Shown here: positions 53,986 through 61,892 of the stretch, one piece after another
Layout of the letters: each line of letters begins with the position of its first letter
Position numbering within the stretch: the stretch's first letter is position 1
NCBI RefSeq assembly: GCF_009184635.1
Contig: NZ_WELI01000006.1
Location: 1 to 64,000, forward strand
DNA: 64,000 nucleotides
Direction of reading: 5' to 3'
From: Rudanella paleaurantiibacter
Lineage (GTDB): Bacteria; Bacteroidota; Bacteroidia; Cytophagales; Spirosomataceae
Notes under the pieces: model-generated
Told to the model about the DNA's origin: nothing
The model's database searches: none
Seen by the model: the letters and a program-made list of their open reading frames with translations, nothing else
Position numbers and translations under genes: made by a program

Positions 53986-55173
53986 TTAGAAGGGGTTAGA
54001 CCATTTCACGTCTGTATAAACGTTTCTTCCTGATAGTGTTCTGATAAAAGCGACAAGGGCGCTCAATTCGGTTGGCGTCATGTTCAGACGTTGGCCGTTA
54101 CCACCGGGTCTCAGTCGTGGGTCCAAGTTAGTATTCCCCGCCAAAACATCAACAATATTATAATGACCAATGGCCGTTGGCAATGTAACGAAGGCGCCCG
54201 AATGCATAAATGGGCCGTTTGACCCCCCCGTGGTATTAACGGCATCTCGTAGTGTTGGCGAGCGGGTAATCAGTAAATCTGGACCGCCGACATTGTTGAG
54301 CGGTCGCGTCACGCCATTGTTTCGGCTGTTGGGGTCAATATCAAATTCGGGTGCCCGATGGCAACCCTGACAGCCAAAACCGCCCCCGACCCGGCTACCT
54401 GTGGCATCGAACACAGGGGCCTGCAAGAATAGCTGTTTGCCCATGTTTTCCTGCGGGGTGAAGTTTTGAAAGGGCGCTCCATCATTGGGTGCGGTAGCCC
54501 TGCCAATGTCGAACTTGCTATCAAACGACTGAATACTTCGAATAAAGCTGGCGAGACTTTCCTGTAATCGTTGTTCGGTTACGGTTGGGGTACCGTATGC
54601 AAACTGAAACAACTCTTTGTAGTAATCGATACCGTTTAATTTATTGATGAGGCTGTTGAGATCGGGGCGGCCGTTTTGTCCACTAAATCCCATTTCGGCA
54701 TGGTCCTGAATGGGTTTGGTGGTTTGGGCTTCCAAATTGGCGGCTCGCTCGTCCCAGAAGAATTTAGCTTCATCCGCAAAGCGCGCATTGATGATACGCA
54801 TCGAGTGCCGACTTGTGAGACCACCCTGTACACCACGGCTCGCCAGGGCTGTATCGCTGAAGGCAAATTCCTGCTTATGGCAACTACCACAGGCAATGGA
54901 ATTATCGATACTTAAACTTTTATCATAAAACAGCACCCGCCCCAGCGTTGCCTTGGCATCGGTTATGGAGGTGTTCCGGCTGTTATTCTTCGTGATGTAG
55001 GAGGGAACCGGCTGATTGGCGTAGTTCAACAAGTTGTTAAGGTCTATCCGGGTGCCAAATTTGGCTTTAACAGCTGTATAGGGGTCTACATTGACAGATG
55101 CAGTTTGCTCGGTACAAGCATAGCAGGCAATAAGCAAGCCTATGATGGAGGCAAGGACAATTGTATTTTTCAC
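53986..55173 (-). CDS. di-haem cytochrome c peroxidase (MauG/CcpA family), lipoprotein
   Basis: A 395-residue exported protein with a lipoprotein-like signal (IIGLLIACYAC). Two haem sites are seen: CGSCH (Cys95, Cys98, His99) in the N-terminal electron-accepting half and CQGCH (Cys268, Cys271, His272) in the second half. Conserved segments include LFYDKSLSIDNSIACGSCH, SRHSMRIINARF and FMHSGAFVTLPTAIGHYN. It should reduce H2O2 or modify a protein partner in the periplasm. A hairpin with T-run on the minus strand lies 25 bases upstream of its ATG. Confidence 0.93.
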   Translation of the reverse strand: MKNTIVLASIIGLLIACYACTEQTASVNVDPYTAVKAKFGTRIDLNNLLNYANQPVPSYITKNNSRNTSITDAKATLGRVLFYDKSLSIDNSIACGSCHKQEFAFSDTALASRGVQGGLTSRHSMRIINARFADEAKFFWDERAANLEAQTTKPIQDHAEMGFSGQNGRPDLNSLINKLNGIDYYKELFQFAYGTPTVTEQRLQESLASFIRSIQSFDSKFDIGRATAPNDGAPFQNFTPQENMGKQLFLQAPVFDATGSRVGGGFGCQGCHRAPEFDIDPNSRNNGVTRPLNNVGGPDLLITRSPTLRDAVNTTGGSNGPFMHSGAFVTLPTAIGHYNIVDVLAGNTNLDPRLRPGGNGQRLNMTPTELSALVAFIRTLSGRNVYTDVKWSNPF

Positions 55174-55197
55174 GGCTCTGAACGGTGTTACTGATTA

Positions 55198-55228
55198 TAA
55201 AAATGGCATAAGCCTACTTGGCTTATGC
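55198..55228 (-). terminator. minus-strand hairpin with T-run before the peroxidase gene
   Basis: GCATAAGCC (55206-55214) and GGCTTATGC (55220-55228) pair perfectly; read on the minus strand they are followed by CATTTTTAT. It would end transcripts coming from the VOC side, only 25 bases before the peroxidase start, or act as a leader attenuator. Confidence 0.7.
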
Positions 55229-55796
55229 TCAGGCATTTGCTAATCTGAAAGCGTCACCGTTGAAGCTGGTTTGCCAAGGTGAATCGCTACTGGCTGTGTG
55301 GATACCGCTGCCTCCCTTTCCCTCCATATACCTATACGACGCAAGGGACGTCGACTGTTGCATTTTAGGGCATAAAAAATTGGATAAATGCTCGTAAACA
55401 GTCGGATGCGAAAAATGAATCGCATCCAATATACACAAGCGCTACAGGTTTTTGTCTATAGTAAGGTTACAAAAACATGATAAATTGCTTAGCTCCCCCA
55501 TGCCGCGAGATGGCTTGTACCCCGGCAAGCAGGCCTGCAAAGCGTTCGTGGGAGCCCTTGTGCAAAAACGGTAAGGCTACCTCAGCGTCAAGGAGCAGAA
55601 CTTCAGCAACAGATAGTTGGCTGGGTAGGCGTTTGCTAACGGTTTAGGGCTTATTGTAGGTATGGTGTCCAATGAACATCAAGCCCGATTACGAACGTCC
55701 AGTCTAGAGCCGGAGCCAATCGGCTACTGAAACCGCCATTGAACCCAGCCGCTGTTGTACGTTCGTTTTTTCCAGAAGTTTAATACAAGTGAAGTG
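55229..55796. other. gene-poor spacer with a displaced gene fragment
   Basis: No supported gene. It contains a small stem GGATGCG/CGCATCC (55404-55427), a 54-base copy of the kinase gene's 3' region (55496-55549) that may decay further to about 55575, and about 220 bases with no recognised feature. Short reading frames here have no recognisable features. Confidence 0.6.
55496..55549 (-). pseudogene. fragment copy of the kinase gene's 3' region
   Basis: 52 of 54 bases equal 56263-56316, which lies near the 3' end of the phosphotransferase gene (codons about 332-349). Weaker similarity may go on to about 55575. The copy lacks the last codons and any start, so it is a remnant. Together the copies flank the VOC gene as direct repeats 767 bases apart. 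Confidence 0.85.
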
Positions 55797-56162
55797 TTAA
55801 TCAATTGGTGCGGTAAACCTTAACGTGTTTCCGCTCGGGTCATTTACGTAAAACTCTCTCATTCCCCAAGTCTGATTTATCGGGGCGTTATGAACGGGTG
55901 AATCGGGGTTGTTTGGGACGGTTAGGCCTCGGTCAATATATTTTTTAAATAGCGCATCGACGTCATCAACTCGAACGATTATGGCAATTCGAGGTGTCCC
56001 GTCCATACTGGTAAGTAGTATTTCTGCGTCGTTCTTGATTAAATCAATTGCCCATTTATTATCCGAGTCATTGGGATACTTTAAAGTGAAATCAAGAACA
56101 TTCGTATAAAAAGCAACAGCCTCTTTCAAGTCGTTGCAGCGAAGTATCGGAATTATTTTCAT
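55797..56162 (-). CDS. VOC superfamily (glyoxalase/bleomycin-resistance-like) protein
   Basis: A 121-residue protein with the beta-alpha-beta-beta-beta pattern: IIPILRCNDLKEAVAFYTNVLDF at the start, AIIVRVDDVDALFKKYIDRG in the middle and MREFYVNDPSGNTLRF at the end. It resembles bleomycin-resistance-type VOC proteins that bind a ligand or detoxify. The Glu in MREFYVNDP is a typical metal ligand. Its base composition (about 42% G+C by eye) is well below the neighbours, and it lies between two direct copies of a kinase-gene segment. Recent arrival is plausible. Confidence 0.88.
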   Translation of the reverse strand: MKIIPILRCNDLKEAVAFYTNVLDFTLKYPNDSDNKWAIDLIKNDAEILLTSMDGTPRIAIIVRVDDVDALFKKYIDRGLTVPNNPDSPVHNAPINQTWGMREFYVNDPSGNTLRFTAPID

Positions 56163-56233
56163 ACCTGCTTATTCATCTAGGTGAGCATAGTATCGAACTA
56201 AAGTGACGTCTTCTCAACCTGTGTGTAGCGAAG

Positions 56234-57310
56234 CTACAACCGCCCCTTCTCCACTGCCTCCACCCCATGCCGCGAGAGGGCTTGTACCCCGGCAAGCAGG
56301 CCCGCAAAGCGTTCGTCGGTGGTCAGGCCCTTTTTGAAACGGGCGTAAATCTGCTGGATTACGACCGCATTTTTGAACAGGCCAAATACGTAATAATAGA
56401 GCAGGTTAGACACGTCTCGGCCGGAGCGTTCGGCATACCGGTTGGCAAATTGCTGCCGGGTGAGGTTGCCGGGGAGCCAGGTCAGGTTAAACGATTTGCG
56501 GAACGGGTCGTCGTCGGCTTCGGCCCAGTACGAGAGGGCCGTACCCACGTCCATGAGTGGGTCGCCAACGGTACACATCTCCCAGTCCAGCACCACCCGA
56601 ATATCGGACAGGTCGGGGGCCAAAACCACGTTATCGTATTTGAAATCGTTGTGGAGTAAGGTGGGCGGGTTCTCGGTCGGCATCGTCTGATCGAGCCAGC
56701 GGGCCAGCTCGGTCATGGCGGGTAGCTCGTCGGTTTGGGAGGCCAGATAGCGTTTGTGCCAGCCATCTACCTGCCGCCGAATGTAGCCCTCCGGTTTACC
56801 CAGTTGAATCAGGGCGGGCCGCGCTGGGTCTGTTGGCCCAATATCCAGCGCGTGCAGGGTGGCCAGTTCGTCTACGAGCCGCTCCGACAAATGGCGCAGG
56901 GTGTCGGACGAGAGCCCCATTTTGGGAGCCGTTTGCGCTCGTAGAATGATACCCGGTACCCGCTCCATCACGTAGAACGGACAGCCCATCACGGCTTCGT
57001 CTTCGCAGAAAACCACCGGCTTCGGGGCTCGACCGTACCCCGCCGATTGCAACAGCGACAACACCCGGAACTCCCGGCCCATGTCGTGCCCTCCTTTGAT
57101 GTCTTTAGCCCCGAACGGAGGCCGACGCAGCACGTACTCACCCGTTTCGGTACGGAGCAGGTACGTCAGGTTGGAGTACCCGCCCGGAAATTGAGCAATT
57201 TCCACGATGGGGCCGATGCCGGTTTGCTGCTCATCGAAATAGGTTTGCAACGTGGCCTGATTTAGTTCTTCGCCCGTCCGCACGGGTTTGGCAGTGTCCT
57301 GGGGAGTCAT
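56234..57310 (-). CDS. phosphotransferase family kinase (ACAD10/11- or LvaA-like)
   Basis: A 358-residue APH-fold kinase: GGYSNLTYLL at the nucleotide loop, ERVPG, the Brenner motif LHNDFKYDN (His220, Asp222, Asn227) and LDWEMCTVGDPLMDVG (Asp242). The sequence HNDFKYDNVVL with DWEMCTVGDP is the type found in the kinase half of human ACAD10/11 and in LvaA, not in antibiotic kinases. It starts two bases after the acyl-CoA dehydrogenase stop, so the pair is co-transcribed. A role in phosphorylating 4-hydroxyacyl-CoA is inferred. Its 3' segment is duplicated at 55496-55549. Confidence 0.9.
   Translation of the reverse strand: MTPQDTAKPVRTGEELNQATLQTYFDEQQTGIGPIVEIAQFPGGYSNLTYLLRTETGEYVLRRPPFGAKDIKGGHDMGREFRVLSLLQSAGYGRAPKPVVFCEDEAVMGCPFYVMERVPGIILRAQTAPKMGLSSDTLRHLSERLVDELATLHALDIGPTDPARPALIQLGKPEGYIRRQVDGWHKRYLASQTDELPAMTELARWLDQTMPTENPPTLLHNDFKYDNVVLAPDLSDIRVVLDWEMCTVGDPLMDVGTALSYWAEADDDPFRKSFNLTWLPGNLTRQQFANRYAERSGRDVSNLLYYYVFGLFKNAVVIQQIYARFKKGLTTDERFAGLLAGVQALSRHGVEAVEKGRL
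56263..56316. repeat. source copy of the 54-base direct repeat
   Basis: This segment inside the kinase gene matches 55496-55549 with two mismatches (56278 and 56303). The two copies are in the same orientation. Confidence 0.85.
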
Positions 57311-57312
57311 AA

Positions 57313-58530
57313 TCAAACTTTCTTCCGGGTATCCAATCCGTAGTTCTTTAAAATGCTCCGGGCAAGGGCCGTTTTATGCACTTCGTCGGCTCCGTCGTAA
57401 ATACGGGCTCCGCGCTCGTGCCGGTAGTACCAGCCCAACAGCACATCGTCGGTGACGCCCAGTGCGCCGTGTACCTGTATGGCCCGGTCAATTACCCGCA
57501 GCACCATGTTGGCCACAAAAAACTTGATGGTCGAAATCTCGTTGCGCACGGCCGCAGCCCCCTGTTCATCAATGTTGCGGGCGGTGCGGAGCACCATCAG
57601 CCGGGAAGCATCAATTTCGGCCCGACTTTCGGCAATGAAGCCCTGAATAAACTGCTTTTCGCCCAGCATCACGCCCGGCTCCATTTCGCGGGTGGCTGCC
57701 CGGCGGCACATCAGATCGAAGCAACGCTCGGCAATGCCAATCCAGCGCATACAGTGGTGAATCCGGCCCGGTCCCAGCCGTTCCTGAGCCAGCAGGAAGC
57801 CCATACCCTCACCCCCAATCAGGTTATCGACGGGTACGCGGACATCCGTGTAGCGCACTTCGGCGTGGCTACCCCAGTGGTCGGAGGGGTCGCCCATGAT
57901 CGAGATGTTGCGGACCAGTTCAAAACCGGGCGTATCGGTAGGCACCACAATCATGCTGGCGCGTTTGTGCGGAGCCGCATCGGGGTTGGTTACGGCCATG
58001 ACCACGGCAAACGCGGCCCCATCGGCCGAGGAGGTAAACCATTTGTGACCGTTTATGATGTACTCATCCCCATCACAAACGGCCACGGTGCCCATCTGAG
58101 TCGGGTTGGAGCCCGCAAACTCAGGCTCGGTCATAGAAAAGCACGACCGGATATGGCCTTCTTTCAGTGGCTCCAGAAACCGGTTTTTGATGTCTTCAGA
58201 GGCATACTTATGCATCAGCTCCATGTTGCCAATGTCGGGGGCCTGGCAATTGAAGGTGTAGTGGCCGAAGGGTGTCCAGGCCAGCACCTCGCTCACCTGC
58301 CCAAACTCGCAGAGCGACAATCCCAGGCCGCCTTCGGTCTCGCTATGTTGCAGGCCCCAAAGCCCGGCCTTCCGCACCAGCTCGCGTTTCTGATCGAGAA
58401 TTCGGGCAACTTTGGAGAAATTACCGGTCAGGTGATCGGTGGTTTCGAGCGGGACGAGTTCGTTGAGCACAAACTCCCGGATGCGCGGCATCAGGGCGCG
58501 GGTACGCTCGGTGGCAAAGATTGGTTCCAT
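57313..58530 (-). CDS. acyl-CoA dehydrogenase family protein (ACAD10/11- or LvaC-like)
   Basis: A 405-residue FAD enzyme: N-terminal helical domain, FSMTEPEFAGSNPTQMG and YIINGHKWFTSSADGA (flavin and acyl contacts). C-terminal segments LMCRRAATREMEPGV, IQVHGALGVTDD and YYRHERGARIYDGADEVHKTA follow. It is of normal length for a single ACAD. The close coupling to a phosphotransferase kinase is the arrangement of ACAD11 in animals and lvaA/lvaC in Pseudomonas, where 4-hydroxyacyl-CoA is phosphorylated and converted to 3-hydroxyacyl-CoA. That reaction is inferred here from context. Confidence 0.94.
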   Translation of the reverse strand: MEPIFATERTRALMPRIREFVLNELVPLETTDHLTGNFSKVARILDQKRELVRKAGLWGLQHSETEGGLGLSLCEFGQVSEVLAWTPFGHYTFNCQAPDIGNMELMHKYASEDIKNRFLEPLKEGHIRSCFSMTEPEFAGSNPTQMGTVAVCDGDEYIINGHKWFTSSADGAAFAVVMAVTNPDAAPHKRASMIVVPTDTPGFELVRNISIMGDPSDHWGSHAEVRYTDVRVPVDNLIGGEGMGFLLAQERLGPGRIHHCMRWIGIAERCFDLMCRRAATREMEPGVMLGEKQFIQGFIAESRAEIDASRLMVLRTARNIDEQGAAAVRNEISTIKFFVANMVLRVIDRAIQVHGALGVTDDVLLGWYYRHERGARIYDGADEVHKTALARSILKNYGLDTRKKV

Positions 58531-58591
58531 GTTGTTTGATGATTGACTACCTCACGGCTGGTCCTGTCGCGAGGTAAAACCAAAAATAGTA

Positions 58592-60133
58592 CTATCCGAT
58601 GTATTTTTTGCCGATCTGATTCATCGCCGAGGGCTTGCTTTGTCGGTAGCGCCACCACTCTGCCAGCCCGACGGCCAGCACCGCTATGTACTCGGCGGCT
58701 GTCAGCCAGAGGTTTTCGCGGTAGTCTTCGGTTTGGTAGGTGGCATACGATATCCAAATCAGGGCCGACCACACGAGTGGGTATCGAAACGGTGTAAAGG
58801 GAGAAACGGCCACCAGCAGGGTACAGTACCAGGGGTGAACGGTGGTGGCCAGGGCGAAGTATAGCGTGAGCGAGAGCAACAGCCGAATCCCGTAAGTGAG
58901 GGTACGCGCCCGGAACGCGAGCCAGCCAATGCCCCCAAGTGTGACTACCGGGAGCCAATGCCCAACGGTCTGAATCACGTTATACCCCATTAGCCAGTAC
59001 CCAACCTCCCGAATCAGGTAATACACACTGGCGTTGAACTCAAATTTCTGGAAATAGAGGTTGATGCTCGACGCTACATTCTGCACCAGTTCCACGCTTG
59101 TAAACGGCAGAAAGAGTAACCCGGTGATGATGCCGACAAGGGTGCTGTACAAAAGCCCCCGTTTCCAGCCGAGGTATCGAATCAGCAAGGGTAATCCCAG
59201 CAAAGGCAGTAGCTTGGTCGAGACAGCCAGACCCAGCAGAATGGCCGAGCTAATCAGCGCCCGGATACGCCCACCGGGCGACTTCGGGCGCTGATTAGCT
59301 GGGGGTGCATCGAGAGATAACATCTCTGGGAATCGAGCCCCCGTGCCAGAGTCTGTTTGAAGAGATGTCATCTCTGGAGCTTGATTTCCCAAATTAGAGT
59401 CTACATCGAGAGATGACATCTCTGGGGCTCCATTTACTGAATTGGCTTTAATCTCTTTGAGCATCCAAACCGCTCCGATGCAAAAGAAAATCACCACGCC
59501 CTCGAAATGAACATTACCCGTCAGTTCGAGAATGACGAGCGGGTTGAGGGTGTACAAACAAGCCAGGTCGGGGTTGCGGCCTAGCCGTTGCAGCAGTTTG
59601 GGCAAGAGAAAAATGGTGCCCAGTTCAGCGAGCAGGATGGGCACCCGGAGCCAGATAACTGAAGCCGTGAGATTATCGCCCCCAAGCCAGGCCGCCAATC
59701 CGAAAAACGCCTGATTGAGTGGAGGATACACCGTAAAATAATCGGGTGAGTTGAGTCGGGCAAACAGATCGGGTGTGAGGTTGGCGGCTTCTGCCAGGTT
59801 GGAGCTTACCAGCGATCGGGGCAAATACAAGTACGGGTTAAAGCCGTGAATGAGCAACCGGCCATCCCAGATAAATCGGGCGTAATCGTCGGAGAGGTTG
59901 GGCGGAGCCAGTAGCAGCAATACCCGAAACAGCACGGCCGCAGCCATCAGAAACCGGTCGGGGTGGGTGCTGGTATCCGGTAGCGAATTAACCCGCAGCG
60001 AGTATCCCCAAACAGCCAGAAAATACAAGCCTAGCAGGCCCGCAAACTGGGTTCGCTGAAGGGTGTAGGCCAGTAAAACAAACAGGGCCGACGACAGAAT
60101 GAGCCAGCCTACACGGATTGGGGTTACGGTCAT
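58592..60133 (-). CDS. polytopic glycosyltransferase-like membrane protein (GT87/GT-C type)
   Basis: From the ATG at 60133 the protein is 513 residues with about 11 TM helices. The early loop carries the GT-C-type acidic pair in SDDYARFIWDGRLLIHGFNPYLY and a DYFTVYPPLNQAFF segment. These suggest an undecaprenyl-phosphate-sugar-dependent transferase. A cytoplasmic loop (about residues 235-285) contains three 16-residue repeats starting APEM or FPEM, coded by 48-base units. It precedes no gene closely but follows the processive GT2 gene by 49 bases on the same strand, so a common glycan pathway is likely. Confidence 0.83.
   Translation of the reverse strand: MTVTPIRVGWLILSSALFVLLAYTLQRTQFAGLLGLYFLAVWGYSLRVNSLPDTSTHPDRFLMAAAVLFRVLLLLAPPNLSDDYARFIWDGRLLIHGFNPYLYLPRSLVSSNLAEAANLTPDLFARLNSPDYFTVYPPLNQAFFGLAAWLGGDNLTASVIWLRVPILLAELGTIFLLPKLLQRLGRNPDLACLYTLNPLVILELTGNVHFEGVVIFFCIGAVWMLKEIKANSVNGAPEMSSLDVDSNLGNQAPEMTSLQTDSGTGARFPEMLSLDAPPANQRPKSPGGRIRALISSAILLGLAVSTKLLPLLGLPLLIRYLGWKRGLLYSTLVGIITGLLFLPFTSVELVQNVASSINLYFQKFEFNASVYYLIREVGYWLMGYNVIQTVGHWLPVVTLGGIGWLAFRARTLTYGIRLLLSLTLYFALATTVHPWYCTLLVAVSPFTPFRYPLVWSALIWISYATYQTEDYRENLWLTAAEYIAVLAVGLAEWWRYRQSKPSAMNQIGKKYIG
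59305..59440. repeat. in-frame 48-bp tandem array with 15-bp palindromes
   Basis: Three units spaced exactly 48 bases apart, each with a palindrome: 59313-59327 (AGAGATAACATCTCT), 59361-59375 (AGAGATGTCATCTCT) and 59409-59423 (AGAGATGACATCTCT). AGAGTCT words occur between units. The array is in frame and codes for repeated (A/F)PEM-SL segments in a loop of the glycosyltransferase. Confidence 0.88.
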
Positions 60134-60182
60134 GGTAAAAGGTGCCGCTTCGGAAGGCGGAGCGGCCGGGCACAGCAACCAC

Positions 60183-61718
60183 TCAGATCGGTACCGACTG
60201 GCTGGGCTGGGGCATGGGGCTGGCCGACGGCAGGGTAGTGGTTCGGCGAATCGTAAACGAGTGGTTCAGCGAGTAATAACAAACCATAGCGAACCCAACC
60301 ATCAGCATGATGTGCAGAAAAAACATTCGGAAGTCCTGCACATAAAAGGCCAGTACCAGCCCGCCTACAAAGTAAAGCGCCAGCAGCCCCTCGGCTACGG
60401 TGAGCCACGTAATTTGTCGGCCTATGTACTTGTTGGTTTGCCATAAATCGCCGGCTTTGTTGGCATTGAACTTCGGGGTTCGGACAAACGGTGTTTTCTT
60501 GCCCAGATACCCCTCCAGTACCGCAATGGTGTTGTGCAACGATAGCCCCATCATGAGCGATGAGTACATCGGAAAGTAAAATGCCACCATCGCCTTGCGT
60601 TTTTGGGAGTACAAAACGTACGGAATTCCATAAAACGAGATGAGAATAAACAGGTTGAGCTGGAAGAAATTGATGATGTAAAAAACGACTTCCCACTCAG
60701 GGTGCCGCGCCCGGATGTAAAGCAGCGGCACGCTCAGCACGCCCAGCACCAGTACCAGGATAAACGTGGCACTGCTAAACAGGTGCATACCGGCATGAAG
60801 CTTGGTTTTAAGCGGAATGCCCGGTGTGCGCAACACCGTACCGTACATTTTGCGGGCCACCTCGGCGGCTCCTTTCATCCAGCGGTACTGCTGCGACTTG
60901 AGGGCATCCATAGCTACGGGCAGCTCGGCGGGTGAGGTTACGTCTTCGCGGTAGCTGAATTTCCAGCCCCGGAGTTGCGCCCGGTAGCTCAGGTCAAGGT
61001 CTTCGGTGAGGGTGTCGGCGTGCCAGCCGCCCGCATCGTCGATGGCCGCCCGGCGCCACACGCCCCCCGTGCCGTTGAAATTGGCAAACAGATTGGCCGC
61101 ATACCGCCCACTTTGCTCAATGGTAAAGTGCGCGTTGAGCCCAAAGGCCTGCAACTGCGTAATGAGCGAAAAATCTTCGTTGAGGTGCTCCCAGCGGGTT
61201 TGCACAATGCCCACTTTCGGGTCGGCGAAGTTAGGCAGGGTTTTGAGCAGAAAATCGGGGTCGGGAACAAAATCGGCGTCGAAAATAGCCACAAAGGGTG
61301 CGTCGGTGAGGGTAAGCCCGTAGGCCAGCGCGCCCGCCTTGAAGCCTTTGCGCTCAGGTCGGCGAATGTGCCGGATCGGAACCCCCTGTTCCCGGTATAA
61401 AGCCACCCGCCGGGCAATGATTTCGACGGTTTCGTCGGTTGAGTCGTCGAGGACCTGAATATCGAGTTTGTCGGCCGGGTAGCGGAGTTTCACCATCGAG
61501 TCGATCAGGCGCTCGGCAACGTACAGCTCGTTGTACACCGGCAGTTGCACCGTTACGGGCGGCAGCTGATCCCACGGAATGGCGTTGGCCGGGCGGATGT
61601 TATCCTGCCGTGTTTGTTTTGTACGGAGGTACGTAATAATCAGGCTCAACTGCCCCAGGTTATAGAGAAACAGCAGCAGCAGCGCCAGACCGTACAAAAT
61701 CAAAACAAGTACTTCCAT
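60183..61718 (-). CDS. processive family 2 glycosyltransferase (cellulose-synthase-like)
   Basis: A 511-residue membrane enzyme: one N-terminal TM helix and a GT2 domain with the D,D,D,QxxRW set (DDSTDE, IFDADFVPD, TEDLDLSYRAQLRGW, QQYRWMKG). Then four or five TM helices follow (about 310-490). This is the pattern of cellulose synthase and CslA-type enzymes that build beta-linked polysaccharide while exporting it. The PilZ regulatory domain is missing. It lies between the GT-C gene and a dolichol-phosphate-mannose-synthase-like gene on the same strand. The product is likely a surface or storage glycan. Confidence 0.92.
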   Translation of the reverse strand: MEVLVLILYGLALLLLFLYNLGQLSLIITYLRTKQTRQDNIRPANAIPWDQLPPVTVQLPVYNELYVAERLIDSMVKLRYPADKLDIQVLDDSTDETVEIIARRVALYREQGVPIRHIRRPERKGFKAGALAYGLTLTDAPFVAIFDADFVPDPDFLLKTLPNFADPKVGIVQTRWEHLNEDFSLITQLQAFGLNAHFTIEQSGRYAANLFANFNGTGGVWRRAAIDDAGGWHADTLTEDLDLSYRAQLRGWKFSYREDVTSPAELPVAMDALKSQQYRWMKGAAEVARKMYGTVLRTPGIPLKTKLHAGMHLFSSATFILVLVLGVLSVPLLYIRARHPEWEVVFYIINFFQLNLFILISFYGIPYVLYSQKRKAMVAFYFPMYSSLMMGLSLHNTIAVLEGYLGKKTPFVRTPKFNANKAGDLWQTNKYIGRQITWLTVAEGLLALYFVGGLVLAFYVQDFRMFFLHIMLMVGFAMVCYYSLNHSFTIRRTTTLPSASPMPQPSQSVPI

Positions 61719-61759
61719 AGGTTGTCAATGCGTATTCAGTTGGATTCAGTTGGAGCGTT

Positions 61760-61874
61760 AGTACCGGCTTCAGTACAGGACATTCGGACTTCAGACACTA
61801 GACTTACTACCTTTTTGCCTGGAGGTCTAACGTCTAGTGTCTAACATGTAATGTCCAGTACTGAGAGTACCGGC
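61760..61874. repeat. heptad-phased inverted repeat with 9-bp flanking direct repeats
   Basis: AGTACCGGC occurs at both ends (61760-61768 and 61866-61874) in the same orientation, as a target-site duplication would. Inside, CAGTACAGGACATT and AATGTCCAGTACTG form the outer arms, AGACACTAGAC/GTCTAGTGTCT the inner arms. The right arm steps in sevens (GTCTAAC GTCTAGT). It lies between two glycosyltransferase genes. Confidence 0.8.
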
Positions 61875-61892
61875 AACACGGCCATCAATCCA

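Noticed and set aside
55229-55438. Short minus-strand frames upstream of the peroxidase gene
   Set aside because: Two overlapping frames of 60-70 codons with no recognisable start, signal or family; the region looks non-coding.
56234-57310. Aminoglycoside resistance kinase
   Set aside because: The motif context (HNDFKYDN, DWEMCTVGDP) and the ACAD operon match metabolic kinases of the ACAD10/LvaA type.
57376-58539. A 387-codon open frame antisense to the acyl-CoA dehydrogenase
   Set aside because: The minus strand has all ACAD motifs; the plus-strand translation is rich in His/Gly/Val without a fold signal.
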